From Desulfotomaculum sp. (GTDB lineage Bacteria > Bacillota > Desulfotomaculia > Desulfotomaculales > Nap2-2B), in assembly GCA_003457075.1 (NCBI GenBank), contig DMIY01000081.1, forward strand, positions 562 to 8,599: a stretch of DNA of 8,038 bases. Direction: 5' to 3'. This document shows positions 6,516-8,038 of the stretch, piece by piece (positions within the stretch are counted from its first letter, which is position 1; each line of letters begins with the position of its first letter). The translations under genes were made by a program, and so were the position numbers. The notes under the pieces were generated by a model, which saw only the letters and a list, made by a program, of their open reading frames with translations, did not search any database and was not told where the DNA came from.

Positions 6516-6643
6516 GGAATTCAGGAGCCAGAATTCAGGAGCCAGAAGAAATCATTAGTAGTCAGCAGTTAGTTCTCAACTTAATAGGCTGATAGCTGAT
6601 CCTTTATCCTTATTCTGGATTCTGACTCCTGTATTCTTTTTAC
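6516..6643. mobile_element. MITE-like element, 128 bp, with imperfect terminal inverted repeats
   Basis: Lies exactly between two identical 10-bp direct repeats. Its ends are inverted copies of each other: 6517-6538 and the complement of 6615-6636 agree at 19 of 22 positions. The left end carries a second tandem copy of a 14-bp unit. It encodes nothing, so it would need transposase in trans. The interior (CAGCAGTTAG, GGCTGATAGCTGATC) resembles dispersed short repeats that I recall from Peptococcaceae genomes, although no second copy is present here. It sits inside the probable leader of the ATPase genes, about 120 bp before the P start codon. Confidence 0.7.
6517..6544. repeat. Two perfect tandem copies of a 14-bp unit
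   Basis: GAATTCAGGAGCCA at 6517-6530 and again at 6531-6544, followed by GAA as the start of a third. The repeat forms the left end of the MITE-like element; related degenerate units (AATCCAGAAT, AATACAGGAG on the other strand) form the right end. Confidence 0.85.
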
Positions 6644-6653
6644 AAATAATCTT
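6644..6653. repeat. Right 10-bp direct repeat flanking the MITE (target-site duplication)
   Basis: AAATAATCTT, identical to 6506-6515. Confidence 0.7.
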
Positions 6654-6696
6654 TGCAACATAAAACTATTTTCATACTAATCAGCCAGTTACAAAA

Positions 6697-6777
6697 CGAG
6701 GAGAGCCTGTAACCACCAGGCTCGTCTCTCACAAGGCTTCCGCCACGAACCCAACAACCACCTCCCCGTAAGTTCGT
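6697..6777 (-). ncRNA. Candidate structured leader RNA with three consecutive hairpins
   Basis: A GC-rich island in AT-rich intergenic DNA, 85-165 nt downstream of the predicted transcription start. Minus-strand order: ACGAAC/GTTCGT pair closing a 21-nt loop (arms 6772-6777 and 6745-6750); GGC-GGAA-GCC with a GNRA tetraloop (6735-6744); and GAGCCTG/CAGGCTC, seven perfect pairs around a 7-nt loop (6703-6723). It does not match any riboswitch core I know. It could be a cis-regulatory leader, a small RNA or a remnant of an older element. Confidence 0.33.
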
Positions 6778-6861
6778 CCCGCCACAGAGAAAAACTCTTT
6801 TGAAAAACCCCAGCTTATCCAACAACTCTTCTAAAATAAAAAACAACCTGTTTTTACTCTT

Positions 6862-6880
6862 ATATCACAAAATATCACAA
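6862..6880. repeat. Two 9-bp direct repeats at 10-bp spacing over the -10 element
   Basis: ATATCACAA at 6862-6870 and 6872-6880. The repeat period equals one helical turn, and the copies cover the -10 region and start site of the promoter at 6869-6897, so a bound regulator could block or tune transcription. The repeats themselves are certain; the operator role is inference. Confidence 0.5.
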
Positions 6881-6897
6881 GTCTATTCCATTGTCAA
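6869..6897 (-). promoter_or_regulatory. Sigma-A promoter, probably for the bzdP-bzdQ-ferredoxin block
   Basis: Minus-strand TTGACA (6892-6897, perfect -35), 17-bp spacer, TATTTT (6869-6874, 4 of 6). It lies about 70 bp after the hydratase stop and would start transcription near 6862, giving a leader of roughly 470 nt before the P start codon. It is the best promoter in the window. It may instead serve a small RNA from the hairpin cluster downstream of it. Confidence 0.6.
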
Positions 6898-6967
6898 GTA
6901 GGGAACGCAAAAAAAGTAACATGGAAATCCTTGTCTCACCAATGATACCTATGTATTTAACACACTC

Positions 6968-7747
6968 TTACTTGCCTTTAAAAACAGGCTTCCTTTTTTC
7001 CAGGAAGGCGTTCACTCCTTCTTTCATATCCTCACTGTTTAATACCTGTGCAATATTAACAGACTCAAACCGAAACCCCGATTCCAGTACAGGATCGTAA
7101 TTAACAGCGCGCATGGCCACTTTTAGAGCATAAGGACCATTTTTCATAAGCCGTTTGGCCAGTTGAACAGCAGCATCTTTAAGCTCTGCCGAAGGCACGA
7201 CCTTATTTACCAGTCCAATCCGGTAGGCCTCATGAGCATCAACCATGTCACCCGTAAGAACTATCTCCATTGCCTTGCCTTTCCCTACCAGGCGAGTCAA
7301 ACGTTGAGTGCCCCCGTAACCCGGGATAACACCCAGCGTTACCTCCGGCAGCCCCACACGGGCATTTTCGGAAGCAATGCGCAAGGTGCAAGCCATCGCA
7401 ATTTCCAGCCCCCCCCCAAGAGCAAAACCGTTTATAGCTGCAATAACAGGTTTTCCCAGATTTTCAATCTTGTTCAAAACCCCCTGCCCGCGTTGTGAAA
7501 AGTCATAGCACGTAGCCGGCTCAAGGGTAAGAAACTCACTAATATCCGCCCCTGCCACAAAAGACTTGTCTCCTGCTCCAGTCAAAATAATTACTTTTAC
7601 CGAATCGTCCTTTCCTGCATTCACGATAGCATCGTCAAGTTCAGTAACCACAATATTGTTAAGCGCATTTAAATTCTTGGGACGATTTACAGTAATTGTC
7701 AGTATTCCCTCCGCATTTTCAACTAAAAGAGTTTTATATTCTGCCAT
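6968..7747 (-). CDS. Enoyl-CoA hydratase/isomerase (crotonase family)
   Basis: 259 residues, the normal length for a soluble bacterial crotonase. It hydrates a trans-2-enoyl-CoA to the 3-hydroxyacyl-CoA. Both catalytic acids are present: Glu115 in GGGLEIA and Glu135 in GLPEVTLGVIPGYGG, so hydratase rather than pure isomerase activity is expected. The oxyanion hole is formed by FVAGAD (64-69) and GFALGGG (107-113); the CoA-binding N-terminal strand NRPKNLNALN (21-30) is typical. Overall it looks like the crotonyl-CoA/short-chain hydratase (Crt) group; the ring-specific hydratases Dch or BadK, and the ring hydrolase BamA, are less likely but substrate cannot be fixed from sequence. Start ATG at 7747 is followed by a normal family N-terminus; its close Shine-Dalgarno (AGG) is weak and lies in a hairpin arm. 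The next promoter begins about 70 bp after its stop, so it may belong to a different transcript than the ATPase genes. Confidence 0.94.
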   Translation of the reverse strand: MAEYKTLLVENAEGILTITVNRPKNLNALNNIVVTELDDAIVNAGKDDSVKVIILTGAGDKSFVAGADISEFLTLEPATCYDFSQRGQGVLNKIENLGKPVIAAINGFALGGGLEIAMACTLRIASENARVGLPEVTLGVIPGYGGTQRLTRLVGKGKAMEIVLTGDMVDAHEAYRIGLVNKVVPSAELKDAAVQLAKRLMKNGPYALKVAMRAVNYDPVLESGFRFESVNIAQVLNSEDMKEGVNAFLEKRKPVFKGK

Positions 7748-7753
7748 TTTGTA

Positions 7754-7787
7754 CCTGGTTTTCTAAATATTAATAAATAAAACCAGG
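7754..7787 (-). promoter_or_regulatory. Perfect 9-bp inverted repeat between Shine-Dalgarno and start codon of the hydratase
   Basis: Minus strand: CCTGGTTTT (7779-7787), 16-nt AT loop, AAAACCAGG (7754-7762), then TACAAA and the ATG. A strong AGGAGG (7792-7797) lies 4 nt before the first arm. When folded, the 34-nt hairpin would bring that site to about 10 nt from the ATG; the only close alternative (AGG) is buried in the second arm. It may be an RNA structure controlling translation or a DNA operator. The inverted repeat is certain; the role is inference. Confidence 0.55.
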
Positions 7788-7930
7788 CTTTCCTCCTCTC
7801 TGCTTATAAAATTTAGGAATTACAGAGTTCACAAAAGCTTACGTTTAATAAGCCTGCAATGCCATCCGGTCCCAATTGTGCTGTGCCTACCGTTCCTTAA
7901 GCTTCAGTTTGCATCATTTGTCAAAAGCCA

Positions 7931-8038
7931 TCACCCCCTCCAACCTCTATCCGCTATAATATTATAATTCTTCTCCACTCCCCCTAAGATTTCCTCCTCG
8001 GGCAAAAAGTTTTGATATGTTTTCATTTCCCTTTGGAC
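7931..8038 (-). CDS. C-terminal fragment of an unidentified protein (start outside window)
   Basis: The last 35 codons of a frame entering from the right edge, ending at TGA 7931. The visible residues include YQNFLPEEEILGG and end in IIADRGWRG; composition and codon use look coding. I recognise no family from so short a piece. It does not resemble the C-termini I know for BzdN/BzdO-type catalytic subunits, but that is weak evidence. It lies 183 bp upstream of the hydratase gene on the same strand and may share its transcript. Confidence reflects the short visible length. Confidence 0.55.
   Translation of the reverse strand, partial: VQREMKTYQNFLPEEEILGGVEKNYNIIADRGWRG

Larger units (their letters stand above)
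6394..6967. other. 574-bp regulatory gap between hydratase and ATPase genes
   Basis: No credible gene. It holds, in transcription order, a strong promoter (6869-6897) with overlapping direct repeats, a GC-rich cluster of hairpins (6697-6777), a MITE-like insertion between 10-bp direct repeats (6506-6653), then about 110 bp of AT-rich leader ending in the P-subunit ribosome binding site. A 68-codon frame across the right part starts at TTG without a good ribosome site and crosses the insertion boundary; I regard it as noncoding. No clear terminator for the hydratase gene was found. Confidence 0.7.

Noticed and set aside
6464..6680. Second pair of direct repeats (TCATACTAA at 6464-6472 and 6672-6680) around the MITE
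   Set aside because: The copies do not abut the element, and their order relative to the inner pair does not fit a larger duplicated target; probably chance in AT-rich sequence.
6640..6846. 68-codon minus-strand frame in the regulatory gap
   Set aside because: It starts at TTG without a convincing ribosome site, is glycine- and cysteine-rich because it reads through the hairpin cluster, and crosses the insertion boundary; the segment looks like structured noncoding sequence.
6890..6967. Possible rho-independent terminator after the hydratase gene
   Set aside because: There is a run of seven T's on the minus strand, but no stable stem directly before it.
7880..7920. Perfect TTGACA -35 box upstream of the hydratase
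   Set aside because: No acceptable -10 sequence at 15-19 bp spacing; a TATAAG further downstream would start transcription at the Shine-Dalgarno itself.
1..8038. CRISPR array, tRNA or rRNA
   Set aside because: No regularly spaced repeats, no cloverleaf-type sequence and no conserved rRNA segment were seen on either strand.

Overview
The window looks like part of an anaerobic low-GC Gram-positive chromosome, most likely a Peptococcaceae-type benzoate or aromatic-acid degrader (Desulfotomaculum/Pelotomaculum-like). This is inferred from strong AGGAGG-type ribosome binding sites, AT-rich intergenic DNA, clostridial-style Fe-S flavoproteins and the gene content; no rRNA or other taxonomic marker is present. 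Every supported gene lies on the minus strand, so transcription runs from the right end to the left end.

Layout in transcription order: (1) 8038-7931, the last 35 codons of an unidentified gene. (2) 7930-7748, a spacer ending in a perfect 9-bp inverted repeat that separates a strong Shine-Dalgarno from the next start codon. (3) 7747-6968, an enoyl-CoA hydratase with both catalytic glutamates. (4) 6967-6394, a 574-bp regulatory gap with a good sigma-A promoter, overlapping 9-bp direct repeats, a GC-rich hairpin cluster and a 128-bp MITE-like insertion bounded by 10-bp direct repeats. (5) 6393-4443, a tight three-gene block: two BadF/BadG/BcrA/D-family ATPase subunits resembling BzdP and BzdQ, then an 8-cysteine ferredoxin. 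(6) 4442-4202, a spacer with a possible promoter. (7) 4201-1694, an 835-residue Fe-S flavoprotein joining a NuoG-like N-terminus, ferredoxin clusters, a GltD-like FAD/NAD(P) core and a degenerate GIY-YIG-like tail. (8) 1680-1471, a 69-residue CxxC protein of unknown function. (9) 1470-768, a 703-bp AT-rich gap with weak signals only. (10) 767-1, a short-chain dehydrogenase with BadH-like features that runs off the left edge.

Functional reading: the flavoprotein could pass electrons from NAD(P)H to the ferredoxin, the ferredoxin to the [4Fe-4S] cluster bridging the two ATPase subunits, and those, driven by ATP, to the catalytic subunits of a class I benzoyl-CoA reductase. The hydratase and dehydrogenase would fit beta-oxidation-like steps on the dearomatised ring or its products. 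The order P-Q-ferredoxin matches the bzd operon type, but the catalytic N and O subunits, which should lie just upstream of P, are absent; a promoter and a mobile-element remnant stand there instead. The most notable points are this electron-delivery module without its catalytic partner, the degenerate GIY-YIG-like tail, the structured spacer at the hydratase start, and the MITE inserted in the probable leader of the ATPase genes.
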